The notes under the pieces were generated by a model. The model did not search any database. It was given only the letters and a program-made list of their open reading frames with translations, and was not told the origin of the DNA. From Kitasatospora sp. MBT63 (GTDB lineage: Bacteria; Actinomycetota; Actinomycetes; Streptomycetales; Streptomycetaceae): a stretch of DNA of 62,989 bases. Positions 16,384 to 24,184 of the stretch are shown here, piece by piece; position 1 is the stretch's first letter, and each line of letters begins with the position of its first letter. The stretch covers positions 1 to 62,989 of the forward strand of contig NZ_JAIZ01000052.1 in the NCBI RefSeq assembly GCF_000710465.2, written 5' to 3'. The position numbers were made by a program, and so were the translations under genes.

Positions 16384-17664
16384 ATGGGCAAACGTCGCGG
16401 CTTCTTCGCGGAGATGAACTACCAGGCGCAGCAGGCGGAAAAGCGCCAGCGCCAGCAGCAGGCCGCCGCCCATCGTGCTCACATTGCAGCGCAGCGCCAA
16501 GCCGAACACGCCGCGAGGGCATACCACAGCGCACAGGTGGCGGCGGCAAGGGCTTCTGCCGCCGAGAGGAAGGCTGCGGAACGTGAGGCCGCCCGACTCC
16601 ATGTGGAGTCCAGGCTCGCCGAGGTCGAGTCCATGAACACCGACCTGGCCAGGGAGCTTGCCGACATAGACGGTCTGCTCGCGTGGACCCTGGGCATCGA
16701 CGACTTCGTCGATCTCGAATCATTGAAGATCTCGAAGGTCGAGCATCCTCCATTCAACCCTGGCACCCTGGCGGTCCCCGCACCTAAAGTTGCAGAGCCA
16801 AACTACGCGCCTGAGCCCGTTTATCAGGAGCCAACTGCCCCAAGCGGACTCTCAGCCATGCTTGGCGGAAAGAAGCGGCACCAGCAAGCCATCGTAGAGG
16901 CCCACGCCTCCTTTAAGAACGCGCATGGCTATTGGCAGCGCACTATGGCCACCATCCACGACAACTACATCAAAGAAGTTGCTCAGCGCGAACGATTCGA
17001 AGCCTCGCGCTTGGCGAAGCTATCCGCCGCCGAGGAGAAATACAAGCAGGAGTGCGAGGAGCGCGAGACTGAGGCATCAGCTCACAATGCTGCGGTCACC
17101 AAGCTCATCAACGACCTTGCATTCGATGTCGAATCCGCTATCCAGGAGTACATCGGCATCGTCCTTTCCAACTCAATCTACCCCGATGTTTTCCCGGTCG
17201 AATACGACCACGCTTTCAATCTCGCATCCCGAGAGCTTACGCTTACAGTCAGGATTCCGGAACCCTCAGCCATACCCTCAGTGAAGGCGTACCGATACGT
17301 CAAGACGAAGGACGAGATTACCTCAACCGACCTGCCCGTTCGCGAAAAGAAGGAGCGGTATGCGAATGCAGTCTGGCAGGTCGCTGTTCGCAGCCTGCAT
17401 GAAGTCTTCGAGGCCGACCGCGCCGGTAAAGTCCACTCAATCGCGCTGACGATCGGCGTCGATTCAACCGATCCCGCCACCGGTCGGCCAGCGACCGTTC
17501 CTCTTGTTATCGTCGCCGCGGACCGCGAGACCTTCAATAGCTTCGACCTGGCCAAGGTGATCCCTCAGGCCACTTTGCAGCACCTCGGCGCTGCAATATC
17601 GAAGTCGCCGTTCGATCTGGCTCCGGCAGACACCAATCGCGGCATCCGGGTTCGAGGAAAGTGA
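16384..17664 (+). CDS. Coiled-coil hypothetical protein, partner of the GIY-YIG protein
   Basis: A 426-aa protein of unknown function. Residues ~10-90 form a long Ala/Gln/Arg/Glu-rich helix, almost certainly a coiled coil, and a second helical segment is at ~165-240. The C-terminal third (~255-410) looks globular alpha/beta (V-E-Y-D-H-A-F-N-L-A-S-R-E-L-T-L-T-V-R and D-R-E-T-F-N-S-F-D-L), with possible restriction-like or sensor character. ATG at 16384 follows AGGGG. Codon use is clearly less GC-biased than the rest of the window (AAT, GAT, TCA, GTT are common), a sign of recent transfer. The next gene starts 3 bp after its stop, so the two are co-translated. Confidence 0.78.
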   Translation: MGKRRGFFAEMNYQAQQAEKRQRQQQAAAHRAHIAAQRQAEHAARAYHSAQVAAARASAAERKAAEREAARLHVESRLAEVESMNTDLARELADIDGLLAWTLGIDDFVDLESLKISKVEHPPFNPGTLAVPAPKVAEPNYAPEPVYQEPTAPSGLSAMLGGKKRHQQAIVEAHASFKNAHGYWQRTMATIHDNYIKEVAQRERFEASRLAKLSAAEEKYKQECEERETEASAHNAAVTKLINDLAFDVESAIQEYIGIVLSNSIYPDVFPVEYDHAFNLASRELTLTVRIPEPSAIPSVKAYRYVKTKDEITSTDLPVREKKERYANAVWQVAVRSLHEVFEADRAGKVHSIALTIGVDSTDPATGRPATVPLVIVAADRETFNSFDLAKVIPQATLQHLGAAISKSPFDLAPADTNRGIRVRGK

Positions 17665-17666
17665 CA

Positions 17667-19040
17667 ATGCGATTCAACCCACCGCCAGGGTGGCCCACAC
17701 CGCCCGAAGGCTGGACTCCCCCGCAGGGCTGGAAGCCCGACCCATCCTGGCCGCCCCCACCACCTGGCTGGCAGCTCTTCTTGCCCGACGGCGGGACCGA
17801 ATCGCACAGTGACGTCAACGGGTCCATGCCCGCACCAAATATCGAGGCTTCCGCGCCCCTGACGCAGGGCTCACCGGTGACCAAGCCAGACCATGCATCT
17901 GCCAGTGCACCGACTCCGCCACCGTCCCACGGAGTCGACCCCGCACCGCTGTTGGCCCGAATCGCCGATCTCGAAGCAGCACTCTCCGCCACACAAAGTG
18001 GCGCCGACGTGATCGATCTCAGCGACCAGCGCGCTTTGCAGGACGTCGGCATCTACCGCTACCACCATCCCCTGGAAAGCGCGGCGGCTTACAGGGACCG
18101 GTTGCGCAGTCTCGAATGCCAGATCGACGACGTCATCAAGAGCAAGCGCGCGATCCTCGCTGCCGACCTGTTCACCTTCGACGGCTCTCTGGCTCGAGGG
18201 CGGAAACTTATCGGCGATCTGTCCAAGCTGATGCTACGGGCCTACAACGCCGAGGCCGATAACTGCGTGCGCTCGCTGAGGTCAGGGAACGTGCGCACCG
18301 CGCAGAAGCGACTGGAGTCAGCAGTCGCAGCGATCGAGAAGCTCGGGGCGATCATGGAAATGCGAATAAACCCCGAGTATCACGCCCTGCGAGTCGCCGA
18401 GCTCGAACTGACCGCTGACTTCCAGATAAAGGTGCAGGAAGAGCGCGAACGCGCACGCCAGGAGCGACAGCTCCTCCGCGAACAGCGCCAGGCCGAACAG
18501 GAGCTGGCAGCCGAGAAGGAGCGGCTCGAGAAGGAGAGATCTCACTACATTGGCGTCCTAGCGTCCCTCCGCGCCAAAGGGGACGACGCCGCCGCTACTG
18601 AACTCTCCAACCGGCTCGCCGAGATCGAAAAGGCCATCGCAGCCAACGACTACCGCATCGCGAATATCCGCGCCGGCTACGTATACGTCATCTCGAACAT
18701 CGGCGCATTCGGTCCGAACATCGTCAAGATCGGCATGACCCGCCGCCTCGATCCAATGGACCGCGTCCGGGAGCTCGGCGACGCTTCAGTGCCGTTCCGG
18801 TACGACGTCCATGCCCTGTTTTTCTCCGAGGACGCCGTGGCGCTGGAGTCCGAGCTCCACAAGGCGTTCGCCGATCGACGCGTCAACTTCGTCAATGAGC
18901 GACGGGAGTTCTTCTTCGCCACACCGTCCGAGGTCCGAGCTCTCCTGGCAGACAGGGTAGGCGGCCTGCTCGAGTTCACAGAGGAACCCGCAGCTCTCGA
19001 GTACTTCCAGAGCCGCAGCCGCTGGCCACAACAGGGCTGA
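17667..19040 (+). CDS. DUF4041 and T5orf172 (GIY-YIG) domain protein
   Basis: A 457-aa protein. The N-terminus (~1-40) is a Pro/Trp-rich repeat (PPGW, PEGW, PQGW, PPGW). Residues ~130-300 match the DUF4041 coiled region. Residues ~335-430 match the T5orf172/Mug113 GIY-YIG type (G-Y-V-Y-V-I-S-N...V-K-I-G-M-T-R-R...E-L-H-K-A-F). GIY-YIG domains cleave DNA; DUF4041 proteins are frequent on phages and integrative elements, but their job is not established. ATG at 17667 has GAGGAAAG 7 nt upstream; a GTG at 17661 overlaps the previous stop. With the gene before it, this is a two-gene module at the att-distal end of the element. A DNA-targeting defence or anti-competitor role is inference. Confidence 0.85.
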   Translation: MRFNPPPGWPTPPEGWTPPQGWKPDPSWPPPPPGWQLFLPDGGTESHSDVNGSMPAPNIEASAPLTQGSPVTKPDHASASAPTPPPSHGVDPAPLLARIADLEAALSATQSGADVIDLSDQRALQDVGIYRYHHPLESAAAYRDRLRSLECQIDDVIKSKRAILAADLFTFDGSLARGRKLIGDLSKLMLRAYNAEADNCVRSLRSGNVRTAQKRLESAVAAIEKLGAIMEMRINPEYHALRVAELELTADFQIKVQEERERARQERQLLREQRQAEQELAAEKERLEKERSHYIGVLASLRAKGDDAAATELSNRLAEIEKAIAANDYRIANIRAGYVYVISNIGAFGPNIVKIGMTRRLDPMDRVRELGDASVPFRYDVHALFFSEDAVALESELHKAFADRRVNFVNERREFFFATPSEVRALLADRVGGLLEFTEEPAALEYFQSRSRWPQQG

Positions 19041-19279
19041 ACGTGGATCGCGGAGCCTCGTCTATCCGTGGCGGGCCCCGCCTGATCAGGTGGGCCGGGA
19101 TGTTCGCAGCAGCAGCGCCATGGCCTGCGGACACCCACCGTCGCTGAGCCAGGATCCCGATCCTGGTCTCAGTTCTGGTCTCATTCATCACGGTTCAGGA
19201 CTGTTCAACCGGCACCCTGGAAAGCTCTCCGCCGCAGGTCAGAACGTGTGCGGACCCCGCCGGACAGCGCCGTGCAGAA
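19041..19279. other. Right end of element 1 with arm-type repeat
   Basis: Non-coding. The unit GGTCTCAGTTCTGGTCTCA lies at 19165-19183. From there to the att core this region is clearly homologous to 31368-31482 (shared TCATTCATC, GTTCAGG, AACGTGTRCGGACCCCGCCG, GCAGAATTGG). The two right ends therefore come from the same element family. Confidence 0.8.
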
Positions 19280-19334
19280 TTGGAAAGCGTGTTGGGGGCA
19301 ACCCCTCACGAGTTCGAATCTCGTATCCTCCGCC
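19280..19334 (+). repeat. attR core, copy 2 of 3 (tRNA-Ser 3' half)
   Basis: Identical over 55 bp to 1671-1725 (anticodon loop to tRNA end). It is not a functional tRNA because the 5' half is missing. It marks the right junction of the element that carries int and xis, giving an element length of about 17.6 kb. Confidence 0.93.
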
Positions 19335-19338
19335 TTCA

Positions 19339-19373
19339 CGAAGGCCCGGACCGTTCTACGGTCCGGGCCTTCG
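19339..19373 (+). terminator. Terminator after attR copy 2
   Basis: A 15-bp perfect stem CGAAGGCCCGGACCG / CGGTCCGGGCCTTCG with loop TTCTA. It resembles the terminator after the intact tRNA and probably served the tRNA before integration. Confidence 0.85.
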
Positions 19374-19507
19374 TCGTTCACCGGCCTCCCACACCGGACG
19401 ACGGCGACTTCGCCGCTTCGACGAACCACGCCTCGCGGGCTGCGCGGACTGCGCGGCCGTCAGGCGCCGGGGAGGATCGCAGGAAGCACGTCGGCAGACC
19501 GAGGATC

Positions 19508-20479
19508 TCAGCCACGTTCCGTCGCGAGCGCGGGATCGAATCCGAACGTCGGCACCAGGCTCGCGTCGTTGAACGCCGTGATGCGGGCGACGCGGGCGCC
19601 GATCAGGGTCAGGACCTGGACGCCGTAGGGCTCGTACCGCCCGTCCCCCGCGTGCCTGTGGATGACGAAGGCGGACTGGCCGTTGGCGCTGGTGGGCGTC
19701 AGCCGCCAGAGGTCGGGGCGCAGCACCTGGTCGGTCAGGAAGCCGAGGACGGCCCGGCGGCCGGTGAACCAGGTCGGGGTGGGCGGCATCTCCAGCTCGA
19801 CGTCGACGCGCAGCAGGTTGACCAGCGCGGCGGGGTCGGCGCGGGTGAAGGCGTCGACGTAGCCGTCGAGGAGGGTGCGCCTGGTCTCCTCGTCCGGCTC
19901 GGCCAGGTCGTCCGCGACCGGTCCGGCGTCGGCCAAGCGGGCGCGGGCGCGGCGGAGCGCGCTGTCCACGGCCGCGATGGTCGTGTCCAGCATCTCGGCG
20001 ACCTCGGCTGTCCGGAACCCCAGTACGTCGCGCAGGGTCAGCACGGCGCGCTGGCGGGCGGACAGATACTGGAGCGCGGCGATGAAGGCGAGGCGCACGC
20101 CCGTCCGCGCAGCCACGACCGTCGCCGGGTCGTCGGCGCCGAACCGGGCGTCCGGCGCCGGCTGGAGCCACGCCATCGTCGGCTCGCGGGGAGCCACCGC
20201 CACCCGGTGGTCGTCCGATGGCGCGCCCAACCCCGACGGCAGGGGCCTGCGTTTGCGCGTCTCCAGTGCCGTCAGGCAGGCCATGGTGGCGATCCGGTAC
20301 AGCCACCGCCGCACCGAGGATCGCCCCTCGAAGCCGTCGAACCCACGCCACGCCCGCAGGTAGGTCTCCTGCACCAGGTCCTCGGCGTCATGGATCGAGC
20401 CGAGGATCCGGTAGCAGTGCGCGAGCAGTTCCGGCCGGAACGGCTCGGCCAGGGCGGTGAAGTCGGCGTTCGAGGGCAT
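19508..20479 (-). CDS. ECF-type RNA polymerase sigma factor with SnoaL-like C-terminus
   Basis: A 323-aa protein. Sigma region 2 (D-A-E-D-L-V-Q-E-T-Y-L-R-A-W) is near residue 30. Region 4 (L-S-A-R-Q-R-A-V-L-T-L-R-D-V-L-G-F-R-T-A-E-V-A-E-M-L) is near 140. The C-terminal extension, residues ~195-320, is SnoaL-like (Y-V-D-A-F-T-R-A-D-P-A-A-L), typical of the TIGR02960/SigX5 and ECF41-type families, where it modulates activity and replaces an anti-sigma factor. ATG at 20479 has GAGGAGGA upstream. The SDR gene lies upstream with a 68-bp gap on the same strand, so co-transcription is likely; such sigma factors often control a neighbouring oxidoreductase. Confidence 0.92.
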   Translation of the reverse strand: MPSNADFTALAEPFRPELLAHCYRILGSIHDAEDLVQETYLRAWRGFDGFEGRSSVRRWLYRIATMACLTALETRKRRPLPSGLGAPSDDHRVAVAPREPTMAWLQPAPDARFGADDPATVVAARTGVRLAFIAALQYLSARQRAVLTLRDVLGFRTAEVAEMLDTTIAAVDSALRRARARLADAGPVADDLAEPDEETRRTLLDGYVDAFTRADPAALVNLLRVDVELEMPPTPTWFTGRRAVLGFLTDQVLRPDLWRLTPTSANGQSAFVIHRHAGDGRYEPYGVQVLTLIGARVARITAFNDASLVPTFGFDPALATERG

Positions 20480-20547
20480 CGCGGATCCTCCTCGGAGTGC
20501 GGCGGGGCCACTGTAGGCGGCGGTGGGCGGCGTGGCCGGGTGGCGGC

Positions 20548-21288
20548 TCAGCCGATCGGGCTCAGACCCTCGCTGCCGAGCCGGTACTCCGCACCGCTGT
20601 CCGGGTTCCCGGCGAGTTCCACGACGGCCTTGCCGACCTGCTCCAGGTGGAGGATCGGCTGCCGTCCCTCGATGAAGGTCTCCCGATCGACACCCACCCG
20701 CGCGGCGTAGCCCGTGACCCCGGCCTCGCCCACCCCGCCGACCGGGGTCATGTCCGGCAGCACCGTGACGAACCGGATTCCCGACCCGGCCCGCTCGGAC
20801 TCCTCGGCGCCGTACTGGCGCAGGTAGCGGACGGCGGCCTTGGCGCTGGCGTACCCGCCGCTGAGCGGGGAGCCTCCCAGAGCGGCCCCACTGGACATCG
20901 ACAGGACCAGGCTGCCCGGCGCCAGCGGCTCCCGCAGCGCCGCCCCGGTCCAGGTGAACACGTGCCGGGTGTCGACCTCCCAGTTGCGACTGAAGGTCTC
21001 CCAGGTCTGCTCCTGCACGGGCGCCATGTGCGGCGTGGCCCCGGCGTTGAGGACGAGCAGACTCGGGCTGTGCGTGCGGATCACCTCTGCGGCGAGCGCT
21101 TCGTCGGTGGCGTCTGCGGCAACGGGCGTGAAGCCCTCGCCGAGTTCGTCGCGTACGGCGCACAGCCCCTGCCCGTCGCGGGCGATGCCGATGACGCGGG
21201 TCCCCCGGGCGACGAGCGCGGCGGCAATCGCGCGCCCGAAGCCACGGCTGGCACCGGTGACCACTGCGGTCTGAACGGGATCTGACAT
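20548..21288 (-). CDS. Short-chain dehydrogenase/reductase (SDR)
   Basis: A 246-aa classical SDR. The cofactor motif is T-G-A-S-R-G-F-G (residues ~11-18) and N-A-G is near 82; the catalytic Ser is in L-S-M-S-S-G and Y-x3-K appears as Y-A-S-A-K (near 150). ATG at 21288 follows GAGGAGA. It is upstream of the ECF sigma gene on the same strand. The substrate cannot be deduced. Confidence 0.88.
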   Translation of the reverse strand: MSDPVQTAVVTGASRGFGRAIAAALVARGTRVIGIARDGQGLCAVRDELGEGFTPVAADATDEALAAEVIRTHSPSLLVLNAGATPHMAPVQEQTWETFSRNWEVDTRHVFTWTGAALREPLAPGSLVLSMSSGAALGGSPLSGGYASAKAAVRYLRQYGAEESERAGSGIRFVTVLPDMTPVGGVGEAGVTGYAARVGVDRETFIEGRQPILHLEQVGKAVVELAGNPDSGAEYRLGSEGLSPIG

Positions 21289-21850
21289 CGGAATCTCCTC
21301 AGTACTGGTCGGGTCCGGTACCTATCCAGACCAGCGGCGGGCGGAAAAACCGTCGCCCTCACGGAAAGATCTTTTGGAGGCACCCGGGAAACACCCGTCG
21401 CCGCTTCGACACCGCCCGCATCGCCCGCCCCGTTGCCCATCAGCGCCCCGGATCGGCAGCACCTGCTGCGAGGCCGACTGGCGACCCGGGCCCTCGGAGG
21501 GGGCGGGCTACGCAGTGGGAGTACGAGGCGACCGCCAACGGACATGTCAGCTACCTCGCCGACGAGCCCGACCGAACCGTCCACCTCGTTTTCCGCCTCC
21601 CTCGGCACCCCAGGGACACCGACAGCTATCGGAGAATTGGCGCGCCGGAATCGGCCACCTCGGCGTGCCGCTGCTGCCGGCCGGGGGGCGGTCGGGTACA
21701 TCCTGGCCGCGGGCGAGGACCACTGTGAGCTTCGGTGCCCGGTCCGCAACCGGCGCACCTGCGGCCCCCTCGACATGATCCCGGGCTGTCACCGCCCCGG
21801 CATAGGGTGCGACTCCGACGAACAGTCGTTGATCTCGCGGAGGTTGACCC
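21289..21850. other. Long intergenic region with a possible gene remnant
   Basis: No intact gene. In one plus frame, 21516 to about 21605 reads W-E-Y-E-A-T-A-N-G-H-V-S-Y-L-A-D-E-P-D-R-T-V-H-L-V, which looks like part of a small RelE-like or similar protein but has no start and loses sense downstream. The rest has the GC content of its surroundings and no strong repeats. Confidence 0.35.
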
Positions 21851-23890
21851 GTGGTGGCACACCTGAGCCATGTACCCCGATCCTGCATGGCATCCTGGCT
21901 GCTGCCGAACGGCCCGGAGTACTTCATCCCGGAATTCACGTCGGCGGCGTGTACGGCGGCGCGTATGGTACTGGCCGAGGACGACGCTCGGCGCGAAGCG
22001 GTCGGCCTGACTCTCATCCACCTGCTGGACCACGGTTTCGCGATCCGCCCCGAGGTGGCCCGCACGATCGTGGAGCTTGTTCCCGAGCAACGGGCTGCCG
22101 CCGCCGCGCAGTTGCGCCTCTACGGCGCCGACCCGATGAACGATCGGGCGCGTATCCCATATCCGCAGCAGGACGTCTCCGACACGAGTTCCGCCGCGCT
22201 GCTCACGCACATCGCCCTGGCAGTCCTGGACCCCGACGAACTCCCGGCGGCACGGGAGCGGTTCCGGAACACCGGCGATGCCAGGGCCGCCGTCCACAGC
22301 GCCGCACTCGCCCGACTCGGACCGGAGCCGAGGGAGGACGCCCTGGTCCGGCTGACGGCGGGCGCCAACCGGAACCGGACCCGGAGTGAGTCGTCGGCCG
22401 TGCCGCCGTCGATGCTGCGCATGGCGCTCGAAGACGGGACGTGGTCGGCACTAGTCTCGCTGGCGCTGTTTCCGGACGAGTGGAAGTCACCGCACGGCCC
22501 GGTGAGCGAACTGCCTGACCTCGTCCCATCGGGGTGCGCGGCAGTACGCGAGATGCTCGCCCAGGACACGGCTCAGCGCGAGGCGATCGGCAGCGCGCTC
22601 GTCGACCTGCTGGATCTCGACTTCGTGAGCCGCATCGAGGTGGCCCGCACCATCGTGGACCTCGTTCCCGAGCAACGCCTGCGCGCGGCTGCGAAGTTGA
22701 GCGGATATCTGGCGAACCTTCCGAACGACCCGGCGCTGGTCCACTCTCTTCACAAGGATCTTTCCCCCACCGCTCCCGCCGCGATGGCCACCCAGATCGC
22801 GCTGGCCACGCTCGACCCCGGGCAGTCCGAGGCGGCGCGCTCCCGGCTCCAACTCGCCAACGGACACGTGGAGCCCTTCTTCGCCGCCGACTTCGCCCAG
22901 CTCGGACCGCAGCACACCAACGACGTGCTGGCCCGGATGGCTGCGCGGCTGACGCCCCGGCGAGTGCAGGAGATGTTCACGCTGAGCCCGTACGTGGATC
23001 GGCAGCATGTTTACGAACTGCTGCACGGCGTGGTCGCCGGTGGCGTGCCGGTCGGTCTCGTCGCGGTGCCGCTGACCGTGCTGGAGCTGGCCGAGCGTCC
23101 TGACGCGGTGCGGCTGGCACTGGAGTCATTGGTGCTGAACCCGAAGGAGTACCTGGTCACGGGCGGAGACAAGGACATCGTGGCGGCGGTGCTCGATGCG
23201 GGTCCTGAGTTTCAGGGCCAGGTGACCGCGGCGCTGTGGTGGGTCGTCAGGAAGCTGTCGCTCAACCGGGCACTGCGTCTCCAGGCCGCGGCACGGCTCG
23301 GCCCGTCCGACCGCGAGGTCGCCGAGCGGTTCCTGACCGGCCCGGACTCCGAGAGCGCACGGCTGGAGCGCGCGGCGGTGGCCGAGGCCTGGCGGCGGAT
23401 CGAGGAGGCGCTGACGGTGCACGCTCCGGCGCTGCTAGGCGGCCTGGCCGCACCGGCGAGCGCCGAGGAGGTCGCGATGGCCGAGGCGCAGCTCGGATAT
23501 CCGCTGCCGGTCGACTTCGCGGCCTCGTGCATGATCCACCGTGCGGTCGACATTCCGGGCGCGGGCCCCGACGACTGGATGCACTGGGACGTTTCCGAGC
23601 TTGCCGAGATACGCGAGAACACGGCCGACGACTGGTCCTCGCGGGCCTACGTTCCGCTCACCGTGGAGGGCGACGGCTCCCACGTGGTCATGGATCTGGA
23701 CCCCGAGGGGTCGCCGGGCCGGTTGATCTACTCGGACCAGGGCTGGGACCCCGATCCGGATGACGAGCGTGCACCGAGCTGGCTGTCCGTCCTGGAGTCC
23801 TTCGCCGGCAACCTGGAAGCCGGCTGTTACCGGTACAGCATCTACGACGACGCTACCGGCGCGGGCGAACTCCTCCACGAGCACCTCTGA
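21851..23890 (+). CDS. Repeat protein with C-terminal SMI1/KNR4 (SUKH) domain
   Basis: A 679-aa protein. GTG at 21851 has GGAGG 7 nt upstream. The N-terminal half contains two related ~190-residue units, around residues 40-150 and 235-330, that share R-E-A-x-G-x-x-L-x-x-L-L-D and V-A-R-T-I-V-x-L-V-P-E-Q-R. They look like HEAT-type helical repeats. The C-terminus (~535-675) resembles SUKH/SMI1 (A-M-A-E-A-Q-L-G-Y-P-L-P-V-D-F near 540, later V-V-M-D-L-D-P-E-G and W-L-S-V-L-E-S-F). SUKH proteins are often immunity factors against polymorphic toxins. No toxin gene is seen beside it. Confidence 0.75.
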   Translation: MVAHLSHVPRSCMASWLLPNGPEYFIPEFTSAACTAARMVLAEDDARREAVGLTLIHLLDHGFAIRPEVARTIVELVPEQRAAAAAQLRLYGADPMNDRARIPYPQQDVSDTSSAALLTHIALAVLDPDELPAARERFRNTGDARAAVHSAALARLGPEPREDALVRLTAGANRNRTRSESSAVPPSMLRMALEDGTWSALVSLALFPDEWKSPHGPVSELPDLVPSGCAAVREMLAQDTAQREAIGSALVDLLDLDFVSRIEVARTIVDLVPEQRLRAAAKLSGYLANLPNDPALVHSLHKDLSPTAPAAMATQIALATLDPGQSEAARSRLQLANGHVEPFFAADFAQLGPQHTNDVLARMAARLTPRRVQEMFTLSPYVDRQHVYELLHGVVAGGVPVGLVAVPLTVLELAERPDAVRLALESLVLNPKEYLVTGGDKDIVAAVLDAGPEFQGQVTAALWWVVRKLSLNRALRLQAAARLGPSDREVAERFLTGPDSESARLERAAVAEAWRRIEEALTVHAPALLGGLAAPASAEEVAMAEAQLGYPLPVDFAASCMIHRAVDIPGAGPDDWMHWDVSELAEIRENTADDWSSRAYVPLTVEGDGSHVVMDLDPEGSPGRLIYSDQGWDPDPDDERAPSWLSVLESFAGNLEAGCYRYSIYDDATGAGELLHEHL

Positions 23891-23899
23891 TCAACGGCC

Positions 23900-24072
23900 C
23901 CACCACCGAAGGCCCCCACCCTCCGGGCGGTTTCCTCGGTCGGGGTGTCGACGAGGGCGGCGGGACGCAGGATCGTCCAGTCCAGCGGCCGGTCCCTGAT
24001 CGCCTCCTCGGCAGCCCGCTTCGCCTTCAGGTTCGGTCCGGCCCCCGCGGCGAACACCACCGCGTCGGCGCG
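23900..24072 (-). pseudogene. Remnant of an NAD(P)-binding (NmrA/SDR-a5-like) gene
   Basis: On the minus strand a short frame reads A-D-A-V-V-F-A-A-G-A-G-P, followed closely by L-D-W-T-I-L-R-P-A-A-L-V-D. In intact relatives these blocks are separated by ~40 residues containing the K-x-x-V-D-R-D-A segment, so there is an internal deletion, and the N-terminus is gone. The end runs into the 3' end of the SUKH gene. Confidence 0.6.
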
Positions 24073-24184
24073 TGGTGCCCGAAAAAATCTTTGCGATCCG
24101 CGGCAACCCTTTCGGGGGCGGCGACAACTGGGGGGGTGTCCGGACACCCGGTCTGTCACAGACAACGGCTGAAAGAGAGCAGGC

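Noticed and set aside
19280..19334. A possible second tRNA-Ser gene
   Set aside because: Only the 3' half is present; no acceptor 5' strand or D arm. It is an att copy. The same applies to 31483-31537.
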